64,000 nucleotides of DNA from the NCBI RefSeq assembly GCF_018687715.1, contig NC_056765.1:32324254-32388253 (forward strand), read 5' to 3'. The notes under the pieces were generated by a model. That model was not told the DNA's origin, made no database searches, and saw nothing but the letters and a program-made list of their open reading frames with translations. Positions 34,901 to 44,300 of this stretch are shown piece by piece. Positions within the stretch are counted from its first letter, which is position 1. Every line of letters starts with the position of its first letter. This stretch comes from Carya illinoinensis (Eukaryota > Streptophyta > Magnoliopsida > Fagales > Juglandaceae). Made by a program: the position numbers and the translations under genes.

Positions 34901-37900
34901 CCTTTTTAATGCAATCTACTATTGGATGGCAGCCAAACTTTGTCTTTGTAGCTTTACTTTCTATGTTCTTCTCTCTCTCACTGTATGTATTTGTTGGATG
35001 CCTCCATGTATGTCGATTATGCCGTCCGTTCTTTTCTTGATCATTAATAAAATAATCTTACAAAAAATAGTATTAGTGTGGCTGAAAAAAGGACTCAAGT
35101 CTAACAATTACAATAATTGAGGGACTTGGTTTCAACTTTTAGGGACACAAGTGGTGTTTGTGTGGAATTTTCTATTTATCAAGTCAACATCATTAATAAA
35201 ACCTTGTTTAATAAAAAAACACTATTTATTAAGTACTATGGGTTTTTTGAAATTAGTCTTTGTAAATCTTAGAACTTTACTTATAAAAGGATAAAATCGA
35301 AGAACTTCTTGTTTATGTTACCCAAAATCTTAGCCCTGTGCAATCTGCATGAATATTTTATATCTTTAATGTGTGCCTTGGTACTTGTGCCTCCTAACTT
35401 GGTTCGGAGATGAACTATTGAGCAGCTGATGAAAGAAAGTGTTGGATTTTCAGCTTTCAAGGTTTGGCAGGTTTATTTGAAAGGAAAGAGAGAACCTTTG
35501 GATCTGAAAGATCGTTGGCTTATATCTCCTTTTATTAACGTCACTTTATTTGTTCATAAAAGATCGTTGCTTGATGCCAGATTTAATGTAAAATGGCAGT
35601 GGGCCTCCTCTCGACAATAATTTCTAGTTACATCTCCCTATACTTCCATCCGAGAGTTATCAGTATTTATCAAATCTGTTCCTATCTAACGGAACGCTAT
35701 TGGATCATTATTCAGAGCGGGCTCAATGGACAACGGGGATGGAATAGCGGTTGGGTGCGGGTCTGTATTCTTCTGCAATTGATGCTCTAAAATGTTTCAT
35801 GTGGTGTATCAACTCAATCGCATAGAATGGGCCCACAAGAGCTTGAATTAGGCTAGCCTCTTCATATCCACCTATTGAAAAGATGAAGAAGAAGAAGAAG
35901 CTTGATTTAGATTTTTTTAGAGCCAAAAAATCCTATGTTATAGAATGAAGTTTGAGCAGCAACACTACCGATCAAAAAAAGTTTGAGCGGCAACACTACC
36001 GATCAAAATTTTTTCTCAGAAGATGGTTTGGTTCCTTATTACTTCTAGATTTTGCCTCCTGACTCTCTTTCATTCAATAAATTAAACAAAGCTTAGAGAA
36101 GGTTAGCTGGTAGCTGTCCAATTGAAGCAGTGTGGAAAATGGTTCCTACTTGCCCCATATCGTGAATTTGGAGGGAAAGAAAGCAAAAGAAGTTTTGATG
36201 GATTGTGGATGGATAATGGAGGAGCTAAAGACTTTATCTCTCAAAAGTATACTCCTTTTGGACAATTTCTGTAGACTTCAATAGGCTTAATTTACATGAT
36301 TTTTTTGTATATTTTTTTCTTTATAGATAGGTGAATGACTTGTATGTCACGTGTACTTACTACTTAGTTTGTGCCTTCGCTCTTTTATGATAGTTCTCTT
36401 ATTACTTGTCAAAAAAGAAAAAGTTAAGATAAGCCTGAATGGAATGAGTCTTAAATCTTTTATGCTACTATTCGTAGCACTTAGTTTGTAACTAAGCTCT
36501 TTTTGTATACTCCATGTGTACTCGGTTTTGCCTATTTACGTGGATCAATAAAATCTCTTTTACCTATCAAAAAAATGATAAGCCTGATTTTTAATGTTTA
36601 AGAGTAGTGTTATAGACAGCCTAAAAAAGGGGATAGTAGTGTACAAGAGGGTTACCCATACTAAGCTTAAGCCTGATAGGGTCCTTAAATTGATTAAGTG
36701 AGCACCATACTCTTTCAAATCACGAGGTTATTAATAAAGAAATTCTATTATCAAACAAGGCCAAGGTTATTAATAAAATCACCAGGTACCATCCTCTTTC
36801 AAAAAAAAAAAAGACGAAGTCATGGTTCAAAACTGACTGAAATTATGGTACTGAGAATGTAATTGGAACCATATCGAGGAGATGGACTTATAGGGTGCAA
36901 GACCTTTGCTGTTGGATTACCTTTGGGGTCACCTGGTCTTTTGGTTTCTGTGATCCCTGGTTTGGTTGAAAGGCTTAATCACGTCATTATTATTTCCTTG
37001 CTGGAAAAGGCTTTGGTGTTAGAAAAAATTAACATACCAGTTTTATGTATTTGCTTTGTTGTAAAGAACAGTCATAGGGGATCACAGATTTAGTTGGTTT
37101 ACGACCTCCTTACTTATCACTTATCTAAAAAAAATGACCACCTCACTTATTTAATGTTTAGGTACCATTATAATGTAGCTGATGCAAGGCTGGCGCAACA
37201 TGTGGAGAGAGGGATTGCAGATGGCCTGCTTATAAGTTGTGTGGCATCTTGTTCCAATCTCTGGGCACTTATTATGGATGCTGGAACTGGTTTTACAAGC
37301 CAAGTTTACGAGCTGTCACCTTTTTTCTTGCACAAGGTGAATTTCCGTGCCATACACACACATATTATAGTCTGTATTCATCTCCGGTGATATTATCATG
37401 AAATAACAATTAAATTTGATGTTTCAAATCCACAGGAATGGATCATGGAACAATGGGAAAAGAACTACTACATCAGTTCTATTGCTGGTGCCAACAATGG
37501 GAGCTCCCTTGTGGTTATGTCTAAAGGTTTGTTTACTTTATTAGATATATATATATATTTTGATAAGTAAGAAGAATTTGTTAATCCACATAATTAGGCA
37601 TAGCCCAGTTACACAGGAAGTATACAAGAGGTGAACCTAATTACAACCTAAGTTCTGTGAAAATCGGCATAAAAGTCATTAAAACTAGTCCCATTCAATA
37701 CAATGGCCGAAACCCAAAGTAACAATGGATGAAAGAAAAAGTCCCTAAACCCTCCCATTGAACATTCCCTATTATCAAAGCAGTGACCATTCCTCCTTTC
37801 GTTCCAAGTACACCACATTAAACATGGAGGCACCATCTTCCAAACAGCCGCGATTTGATGATTGCGCTGAATTCCTCTCCAACATGACAGTAAGTCAACC

Positions 37901-39720
37901 ACCCTCCTAGGCATGACCCAAGCAATACCAAGCCTTGAAAAGATCTCATCCCATAAAGCCTTAGATATATATATTTTTGATTCATAAATAAGATTTTATT
38001 GATAGTAGGAATAGGCAAAAGCCCAAGTACATGGGTCATAAACAAGAGTAATGTCTAGGAGTGATGTTTTAGTGATACAAGAAATTTATAAATGGTCATG
38101 CCATTAAAATTTATTACAATCGACCATTGGACCCATGTGTTAAAAAAAGTTTCTGACATCCAATGATTGCTCACGATCTTCCAAGCTACACGTTCCTCTC
38201 TCTCCAAAGACCCCACCATAGGCATATCGGTACCATCTTCCAAATTATGGCAATCGGAGAAGTGCCTTGGAGACCTCTCCATGAAGCTAAAAGGTTGATC
38301 ACCCTTCTTGGCATCATCCAAGCTACACCCAGATCAGCATAAAAGTCATTCCACAAAGTCGTGGCAATCTCACAATGTTTTTGTAGATGATCGACGAATT
38401 CTCCGCTCTTTTAACACAAGCAACACCAATCCAAGACTATAATTCACATTGTCTTGGGAAAAGTGGTGCATCTTATGTCATTTCTAATGAGAACTTTATG
38501 AGAGGCATACTGTTTGGTGGCTTTTTTTTGGTAAAAAGATTGTTTTCTTGTGCGTTAAAAAGTGTTGGGACATCTGGGGTATGCTGGTTTTACTTGATGG
38601 TATTCATCTTCAGCTACTAAGTTATGAATTTATGACCTTAACGTTTGCAGGCACCCAATACACTCAGCAGTCTTACAAAGTGAGCGATTCTTTCCCCTTC
38701 AAGTGGATAAACAAGAAGTGGAGGGAAGGGTTCCATGTGACCTCAATGGCAACTGCTGGGAGCCGCTGGGGTGTTGTCATGTCTCGTAATGCTGGCTTCA
38801 GTGATCAGGTTGAATTTTGCTTGTTCTATGTACAACATATTCTGTTCTCACTTCAATTTTTCTGTGTTCCTACAAAAATGTGGTGAAAGTGAAAGACAAG
38901 CTGCCCTTTTGTTTTCTTAGTGTTTTTTTGGTTTTTCTTTTTTTTTTTTTATTTTTTTTTATTTTGGGGGGGGGGGGGGGGGGTCGGGGGGAATATTTAT
39001 ATATTATTTAATTAGGAGACGTAACTTAATAATGGCTTTTAAATGTTAATTTGACTTGTTGGAATCCATGTTGGAATTTTTATGACGTAACTTTTCACTC
39101 TGCTTGACTTTGTGTAAATTTTGTTACCAAATAAATTTGAAACAACTTATGATGATTGACTTGACTGCTTATGTTGGATTCAGCAATGTGACCTAGGGTT
39201 GAAACTAGTTGGTCGACAAATCAATCAAAGCTTCAACATTGTTTCTTCATTTGAAGACAAATTGGCATGGTTGCTATTCTTCCCCCCTCTTCCCCTTCCT
39301 CTCCCGGGTTCTCTGACCTATGCTGTCACTGCTTTGTATAAGGTTGTGGAGCTTGATTTTCTTTATCCAAGTGAGGGCATCCATAGGCGTTGGGACAGTG
39401 GTTACCGAATTACATCGACTGCTGCCACATGGGATCAAGCTGCCCTGATTTTGAGTGTGCCTAGGCGCAAACCTGGTGACGAAACGCAAGAGACATTGCG
39501 GACATCCCAATTTCCGAGCACCCATGTTAAGGTAAATGTGTTGGGGAGTATGTTCTTCTGGGATGAGATTATTTCTATGAGGTGCAGATATGGGTTCATT
39601 GTACCTTTTTTGAGATGTGATACACTAAACTTTTCGTCTATGCTTCTGGTTTATGTGCAGGAAAAGTGGCAAAAGAATCTCTATCTTGCTTGTTTGTGTT
39701 ATGGGCGGACGGTATCTTGA
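17619..39720 (+). CDS. MUT9-like / casein kinase 1-type Ser/Thr protein kinase (16 exons, 680 aa)
   Basis: Coding exons: 17619-17945, 19925-20053, 20131-20204, 20338-20407, 20533-20588, 27650-27721, 27897-27991, 28082-28148, 28236-28365, 28469-28687, 28782-28912, 37162-37336, 37436-37526, 38651-38808, 39343-39531 and 39661-39720. They sum to 2043 nt, an unbroken frame of 680 codons plus stop. Residues 1-109 ([15 protein letters not shown], an acidic Glu run, basic patches) form a disordered, likely nuclear head. The kinase domain runs from about 118 to 395: Gly loop GKGGFG (125-130), Lys156 in [12 protein letters not shown] (246-253), and DLG at 271-273 where most kinases have DFG. The C-terminal third ([28 protein letters not shown]) is typical of plant MLK/PPK kinases. 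These phosphorylate histone H3 and photoreceptor-signalling proteins in the nucleus. Introns 1, 5, 11 and 13 are filled with LINEs. Which paralogue it is remains open. Confidence 0.93.
19181..19627 (+). mobile_element. 5'-truncated L1-type LINE in kinase intron 1
   Basis: This 447-bp insertion ends in an A tract and is flanked by a perfect 21-bp target-site duplication (19160-19180 and 19628-19648, beginning ATGGTGGTTTTCAC). It encodes the last part of LINE ORF2, the RT-associated zinc-binding domain: [17 protein letters not shown], then [14 protein letters not shown]. The tail ends TACCTATCAAAAAA like other LINEs in the window. Confidence 0.93.
21109..21507 (-). pseudogene. LINE ORF2 C-terminal zinc-binding domain
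   Basis: An open stretch with [20 protein letters not shown], the CxxC-type motif [20 protein letters not shown], and the [13 protein letters not shown] tail. It is the terminal zf-RVT domain of the minus-strand LINE and no longer in one frame with the RT. Confidence 0.85.
22290..23570 (-). CDS. LINE reverse transcriptase ORF (426 aa, partial)
   Basis: The longest intact LINE frame in the window. Non-LTR RT motifs in order: DKAPGPNGF (near residue 85), [66 protein letters not shown], the catalytic FADDTLIF (near 330), and LGFPLGA. Both catalytic Asp residues are kept. Flanking frames are broken, so it is a remnant of a larger ORF2. Confidence 0.9.
   Translation of the reverse strand: MANSQRRNNTIEVLHVGENVICDKGEIEDNIVNFYENIFREEHSWRPKLDGLVFYPIDHFTAVWLERPFEEDEVLDVVRGMSKDKAPGPNGFFMAFFQACRDIVKDDVMKVFDEFHSLRKFEKVLTQTFIALIPKKAGAVEMRDFRPISLVNGVYKIISKVLANLLCVVMDKITTKPQHAFVKGRQILDSIFVAHECLESGKRMGQSEILVKLDMEKAFGHVNWDFLLYLLGRFGFGEKWCSWTRHCILTAKFSILVNGSSAAFFSSSRGLRQGDPLSPFLFVVMDALSHMIEVAVEGGFVSGFKVGDVSRGSITVSHLLFADDTLIFSDANKDHLRALRALLLCFEAVSGLRINLSKSEIVPVGSVSNIYDLANILGCKVSSLPMKYLGFPLGAPHKSVSIWDGVIEKIERRLAGWKKTIFVQRG
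23877..25258 (+). mobile_element. Nested 5'-truncated LINE inside the minus-strand LINE
   Basis: Plus-strand LINE 3' half ending in about 22 A residues. A short target-site duplication flanks it (AAGAGGCCCACCACCT at about 23861, GAGGCCCACTACCT at 25261). On both sides the interrupted minus LINE continues exactly (FVERVR on one side, [10 protein letters not shown] on the other). It encodes the post-RT region and zinc-binding domain, with a frame break near 24210. Confidence 0.9.
24266..25156 (+). CDS. LINE ORF2 C-terminal region (296 aa)
   Basis: Open frame with [16 protein letters not shown], then the zinc-binding domain [20 protein letters not shown] and [15 protein letters not shown]. It belongs to the nested LINE. 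It has no catalytic part of its own. Confidence 0.85.
   Translation: MGLWKNIRAGWDRFSHFFRVTIGSGNNVLFWHDVWCGDMALKQAFPMLYQIACDKEVVVADLLIRSNGAVHWNVRFSRAAQDWELDMLSGFFDSLYAISFGNEMRDRLLWKPSGNKKFSVRSFYSALLGLYHGHSYPWKAISKIAFFVWTTSIGWILTLDNLRKSGFIISDWCYMCKCDGESVDHLLLHCEVARCLWYEVFNRIGVAWVMPRSVRDLMCCWKGIWGNAQIVAVWKMIPHYIMWCVWLERNKRCFEDMEHSMAELKRFFYCTLISWALAIICNTDDLHTLLVTLTST
26393..26560 (-). mobile_element. LINE 3'-end fragment
   Basis: TTTTTTGATCAGTAAACAAA, then TAGGCATAGCCCTAGTGCAC and ACATATACAAGAG: the shared 3' tail of this LINE family in minus orientation. A similar, weaker tail is at about 26826-26925. No coding content. Confidence 0.6.
27201..27359 (+). mobile_element. Very short LINE tail insertion with TSD
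   Basis: 159 bp ending in an A tract, flanked by TTACATTTGTTT at 27189-27200 and 27360-27371. It carries the family tail (TTGTATATGTCCTGTGTAAT, then GCCTATTCTTGGTAATAAAA). It is an extreme 5' truncation. Confidence 0.85.
27992..28081 (+). other. GC-AG intron in the kinase gene
   Basis: Exon 7 ends GGATTAG and the intron starts GCGAGT; exon 8 starts after TTACAG. Only this junction gives the invariant family sequence DLGLATKWRD. Using the nearby GT (27996) would shift the frame. GC donors are a known minor class and usually need strong surrounding matches, as seen here. Confidence 0.85.
28939..28995. repeat. (CT)n(CA)n compound microsatellite
   Basis: A CT run is followed directly by a CA run, 27 bp inside kinase intron 11. 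It is a likely length polymorphism. Confidence 0.95.
29832..30553 (+). mobile_element. Nested 5'-truncated LINE inside LINE ORF1
   Basis: About 720 bp ending in an A tract. The host ORF1 continues across it (DVLEES before, ES then MEGQGRAAG after), with a GGAGTC duplication. It encodes [20 protein letters not shown] and [20 protein letters not shown], the ORF2 zinc-binding domain, open to 30449. Confidence 0.87.
30556..31850 (+). pseudogene. LINE ORF1 (nucleic-acid-binding protein) remnant
   Basis: Broken frames over this span: a coiled-coil stretch ([20 protein letters not shown]), a Pro/Gly/Lys-rich basic stretch, and a Ser/Glu-rich tail. The 5' part upstream of the nested LINE reads [18 protein letters not shown], typical of plant L1 ORF1. 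At least three frames are needed, so it is not functional. Confidence 0.6.
32005..32634 (+). pseudogene. LINE endonuclease domain remnant
   Basis: APE-type endonuclease pieces: [14 protein letters not shown] (metal-binding Glu in QET), [25 protein letters not shown], the [10 protein letters not shown] motif (catalytic D and N), and [14 protein letters not shown] (the SDH motif). A TGA at 32299-32301 splits it. The first block (NVRGLN) is not in frame. Confidence 0.85.
32665..34250 (+). pseudogene. LINE reverse transcriptase remnant with a lost catalytic Asp
   Basis: RT motifs: [45 protein letters not shown], and [20 protein letters not shown]. The catalytic box reads LLFADTLFF, with one codon of the Asp-Asp pair missing (compare FADDTLIF in the other LINE). 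TGA at 33217 and TAG at 33697 also break the frame. Confidence 0.88.
34744..35066 (+). mobile_element. LINE 3'-end fragment
   Basis: A frame-shifted remnant of the zinc-domain tail ([18 protein letters not shown], preceded by a decayed [20 protein letters not shown] stretch) and a weak AATAAAAT tail. Limits are approximate. Confidence 0.45.
35067..36089. other. Intron 11 sequence without recognisable elements
   Basis: AT-rich intronic DNA. A short direct repeat (GAGCAGCAACACTACCGATC / GAGCGGCAACACTACCGATC) occurs at about 35951 and 35986. No gene. Confidence 0.4.
36090..36412 (+). mobile_element. LINE 3'-end fragment
   Basis: Remnant of [11 protein letters not shown] and the WRK/EELKTLS-type zinc-domain tail, ending with TTACTTGTCAAAAAAG. 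Frames are broken. The 5' limit is uncertain. Confidence 0.6.
36439..36576 (+). mobile_element. Very short LINE tail insertion with TSD
   Basis: 138 bp between GATAAGCCTGA copies at 36428-36438 and 36577-36587. It ends TTTTACCTATCAAAAAAAT, the family tail. Confidence 0.82.
37555..37960 (-). mobile_element. LINE 3'-end insertion in kinase intron 13, copy 1
   Basis: Flanked by TTAGATATATATAT at about 37541 and 37961. The minus strand encodes [20 protein letters not shown] and [14 protein letters not shown], the ORF2 zinc-domain tail. The TTTTGATAAGTAAGAA end is the oligo(A) side. Confidence 0.82.
37975..38436 (-). mobile_element. LINE 3'-end insertion in kinase intron 13, copy 2
   Basis: It starts TTTTTGATTCATAAATAAG and contains the tail TAGGCAAAAGCCCAAGTACA, then a broken zinc-domain tail on the minus strand up to about DWCCLC. 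Copy 1 landed next to the oligo(A) end of this copy, a common LINE target. Confidence 0.7.
38936..38991. repeat. T-rich / G-run tract
   Basis: T-rich homopolymers followed by about 18 consecutive G within kinase intron 14. G and C runs of this length are error-prone in assemblies. Confidence 0.8.
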
Positions 39721-41348
39721 TTCCTTTGTAATTGCAAGGAGTTTCTAGGTCAAAAGAAAGTGAGATTTTGGTGTTCTTCTTTTCCTATCATTTATGTAGG
39801 ATTTCATGTCAACTGTAAAAAACGATCGAGGAGCTTAGCTACGGCAGCAGCTGAGGCATGTGCTCCTATGTATGATAAATTGGTATTAAAGCTGCACGTT
39901 TGCCTTTCATTTTACCTCGTTCGAGTTTGTAAGAAAAAAATATTTAGTGGCGCACCATTTTTGCTTTTCTTGGTTCTTTTTGAAAGTAGGAAGACTTGAC
40001 TTTAGAGCAATGTCAAGTTACTCGTGGTGTTGACATAATATCATTATGTCCTTGATCAAATAATGAAACTATGGTTATGCTAACACAATTCTATCTTGAC
40101 AAAATGCTCATATCAAGTGTATGTATGTCTATTCGTGGATGTACCTACGGTACTATTAATGATGTTCTCTAGGGATGCTAGTAGTTATAACCTTTATTCC
40201 CCTATTACACACGATGGTGATGATTTTCTTCATCTTGCATGTCATCGATTGCATATTACATTAACTGACAGGGTTAGCAGTCAAGAACCTTCTTTTCATA
40301 TAACCAAGATCGGTAGTGGTAAAGGCTCAATTTGGAGTAAGGATACAATAATGCTAAGCCCAAATCAATTCAAAGTTTGGCATGCATTCATTTACTAGGG
40401 TGCAAGTGCATGTGAGTTAAAGTAGGTCCAATTGTGAAGCTTGTGTGAGTGGCAAAAGTGAAGTTTGCTTAGTGTTTTAAATACATCTTATAGTCAAGTG
40501 GGAGTGATTTCAAGTATTGGTTCAAACCTCTTAACAGTTTTTAATGATGTCATCGACAATTTTTAATAATAATTTTGGTTCAAACCTCTTAACAATTTGA
40601 TATCAAGGGCTTCCCCAATCCAACACATTGAGTCTAGATATGTTTGAAACTCATTCAGATATAAGACTTTTTAGAAAAATGTGCAGAATTGGAATTTGAT
40701 TAATAGGAGAATTAAACAGTTAATATACATGAGAAATTCTCAATCTCTCAAAGAAAACAATCTATTATATAATAATATTTTTTGGCTCCGCTAATTAACT
40801 GATTACTCTAGTGCTTAAATGTGATAAATTGCAACAAACCAATTGAAAATTCGACTCCTAACTTCTAAACAAAATGGTTAACATTTTCTATTCCCAAAGA
40901 AACAATGCCAAAGCCAACACTCTAAAGGATTCATGTTGAATCGAATTTTCATTTTTCGTTATGCAGCACTTTCATGTTAAGTATTTTCCCACGTTTTGGC
41001 AACTGAAGGTTCCCTGATGATCACTTCCAAGCACATAATATTTAATCATATTTTTCATATAAAAAACAAATAGATGCATAAATGACTAAAGTGCATGATT
41101 TATAGAGATCTCAGTCTGATATGAAAGACAGTGATAGCATTAACGTACCATAAACATGACAATGAAGGAAAGCTCGGGTGGTTGACTGCATTCCCTTAAT
41201 CAATATGAGATTTCATGATCACCTCGACATCGTCAATGGAATTAAGAGGTTTCAGGTACAAAATGGTGATAATATTCTATTCCCAAAATAAACAATGCCA
41301 AGCCATTACTCAAAAGGACTAAGCTTTAAAGGGGTACTCCGGATGAAT
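39721..41348. other. Intergenic region between kinase and TNL, with NLR 3'-end duplicates
   Basis: The first few hundred bases are the kinase 3' UTR. About 40610-40740 resembles 61285-61410 (GATTAATAGGAGAATTAAAC / GATTAATAGGAAAATGAAAT, plus neighbouring blocks). About 40885-41000 resembles the TNL terminus at 41278-41400 (CAATGCCAAAGCC..., ATTTTCATTTTTCGTTATGC). The functional TNL stop is at 41349. Confidence 0.55.
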
Positions 41349-44300
41349 CTAATCTTCATTTCTCGTCATACCGCATTTCCATGCTGAATAAAATTGACGA
41401 TAGAAATCTAAATCTGATCCCAAACCAAGACCAGTATCGTCCGGACATACTAAATGTAACCCCCATTCTTTCACTTCTACAGGAGTTTGAGAAGAAATCT
41501 CTTTAATTGAAATCTTAATGAAGCTCTGATTATCCGAACTATTCGATTTCAGAGGAGTACGTGCATATGCCCAGCATACACTTGGCTCAACGAGAGAGAG
41601 ACTGAATCCGGAATCAAAATGTTCTAAAGAACCATCATCTCTCTCACAACAAAAGCTACAAGTCACATGTGAAGTTTCCTTGAATAGCCGAGGAATTGAA
41701 GTAGCTTCAGGGGAATGGAATTGATGACAATCAAAAACTATAAAGATGGCACAATCTATCACCGACGTCGTATTACCATCCAACTCTATCTGTAAAGAGG
41801 AGCCAATACTTTTATTGTGGACCCACTCCGGGATTCTAGATCCCAACGACCACCCTTCTATAAACGGCTGTAAAACAATCCCCAAAAAGAGATGTTAATT
41901 GCTGCACAAATTAAGCTTGTTTTGTTTTCTATATTTACGTGTGTTCTTTTCTAAATTAAAGAAGAGAGAGAGATAGGGAGACTCACCGCAATGCCGAAAT
42001 AAATTTGCATTTCTTCCATGTCATATTCCACAGGTGATCCAATATCATGATTGGTGGGATATGAGCTTTGTTTCGGCAAAAAACAGTCATTAATGAACAT
42101 GGCTAAATGATCTCTTGATTTACGTGGCATCCTCTTTCGTCTTTGGATCTTTAAGGAACGGATGTTCTTGGGGATTAGATTGACAGGTGGCATTTGTGTT
42201 ATAGCAGTTCCGTATGCCTCAAATTCCTTTAAGCATTCCAACCTACTCAGGTCTGGAAATTTTTCTAGTCTTGACCAACCAACCAAATGGAGACTTTCAA
42301 GAGATGCCAAACTACAAATAACACTCGGAAAAATTGAAATGTTATTGCAACCTCCTAAATATAATTCGCGAAGGCCTGAGAAACTCATAAACGATGATGG
42401 TAAGCAGAACTTGTCTAGAATTAGTAGTCTTGTAAGACATTTGTTTAAACCCAAAATTTTTAGTCGTTCGGGCACTTTGATGGATGGGCAGAACTTACAC
42501 AAGCTTCTACAACCTAAAAAATTTATTTTCATGAGATTTGGGACTCCACTCAAATTTGGTATTTCAATCAAGTTCTCACAATAACTCAGATCTAATACCT
42601 TCAAATTGGGTAAAACCTGTTATAAACAAACAAGTTGTTATAAATTAGATAAAAGTATAAATATATTAAGTTATTTGGAAAATATATGAATGGAGATTAT
42701 TAAGAAGATCAATACGTATTTATACGAGTGAAAAGCTTACCATCGATCCCTTCCATAGTTGTTTGATTCGGGTGCCAGACATATTTAATTCTTCTAGTCG
42801 TTTGAGCTTTTTGATGGATGGGTGGACCTTACACAAGCTTCTACAATCTGAAAAGTTTATTATCTCAAGATTTGGGGCTCCACTCAAATATGGTATTTCA
42901 ATCAAGTTCTTACAGCCACTCAGATTTAAGTACTTCAAATTGTCTAAACCCTGTTATAAACAAACAAATAGTTATAAATTAGATAAAAATATGAATATAT
43001 TAACTTATTTAGAAAAGATATGAAGGGAATTATTAAGAAAAATACGTATTTATAAGAGTGAGATACTTACCACCAACCCCTTCCATAGTTGTTTGATTCG
43101 GGTGCCAGACATTCTTAATTCTTGTTGTCGTTGGAGCACTTTGATGGATGGGTAGAACTTACACAAGCTTCTACAACCTGAAAAATCTATTTTCTCGAGA
43201 TTTGGGGCTCCACTCAAATTTGGTATTTTAATCAAGTTCTTAGAAAACCTCAGATCTAATTCCTTCAAATTGGGTAAAACCTGTTATAAACAAACAAGTT
43301 GTTATAAATTAGATAAAAATATGAATATATTAACTTATTTGGAAAAGATATGAAGGGGATTATTAAGAAGAATGCGTATTTCTACAAATGAGAAACTTAC
43401 CACCAACCCCTTCCATAGTTGTTTGATTCGGGTGCCAGACATTCTTAATTTTTGTAGTTGTTTGAGCACTTTGATGGATGGGTGGACCTTACACAAGCTT
43501 CTACAATATGAAAAGTCTATTTCCTCAATATTTGGGGCTCCACTCAAATTTGGTATTTCAATCAAGTTCTTAGAAAACCTCAAATCTAATTTCTTCAAAT
43601 TGTCTAAACCCTGTTATAAACAAACAAGTAGTTATAAATTAGATAAAAATATGAATATATTAACTTATTTGAAAAAGATATGAAGGGGATTATTAAGAAG
43701 AATGCGTATTTCTACAAATGAGAAACTTACCACCAACCCCTTCCATAGTTGTTTGATTCGGGTGTGAGACATTATTAATTCTTGTAGTTGTTTGAGCACT
43801 TTGATGGATGGGTGGACCTTACACAAGTTTCTACAATATGAAAAGTCTATTATCTCGAGATTTGGAGCTTCACTCAAATCTGATATTTCAATCAAGTTCT
43901 CACAAGAATTCAGATCTAATTCCTTCAAATTGTCTAAACCCTGTTATAAACAAACAAGTAGTTATAAATTAGATAAAAATATGAATATATTAACTTATTT
44001 GAAAAAGATATGAAGGGGATTATTAAGAAGAATGCGTATTTCTACAAATGAGAAACCTTCCATAGTTGTTTACACAAGCTTCTACAATCTGAAAACTCTA
44101 TTTTCTCGAGATTTGGAGCTCCACTCAAATATGGTATTTCAATCAAGTTCTCACAAAAATTCAGATTTAATTCCTTCAAATTGGGTAAAACCTGTTATAA
44201 ACAAACAAGTTATAAATTAGATAAAAATATGAATATATTAACTTATTTGGAAAAGATATGACGGGGATTATTAAGAAGAATGCGTATTTCTACAAATGAG

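Noticed and set aside
38817..39340. ORFs running into kinase intron 14
   Set aside because: They are read-through of exons 14 and 15 past their splice sites.
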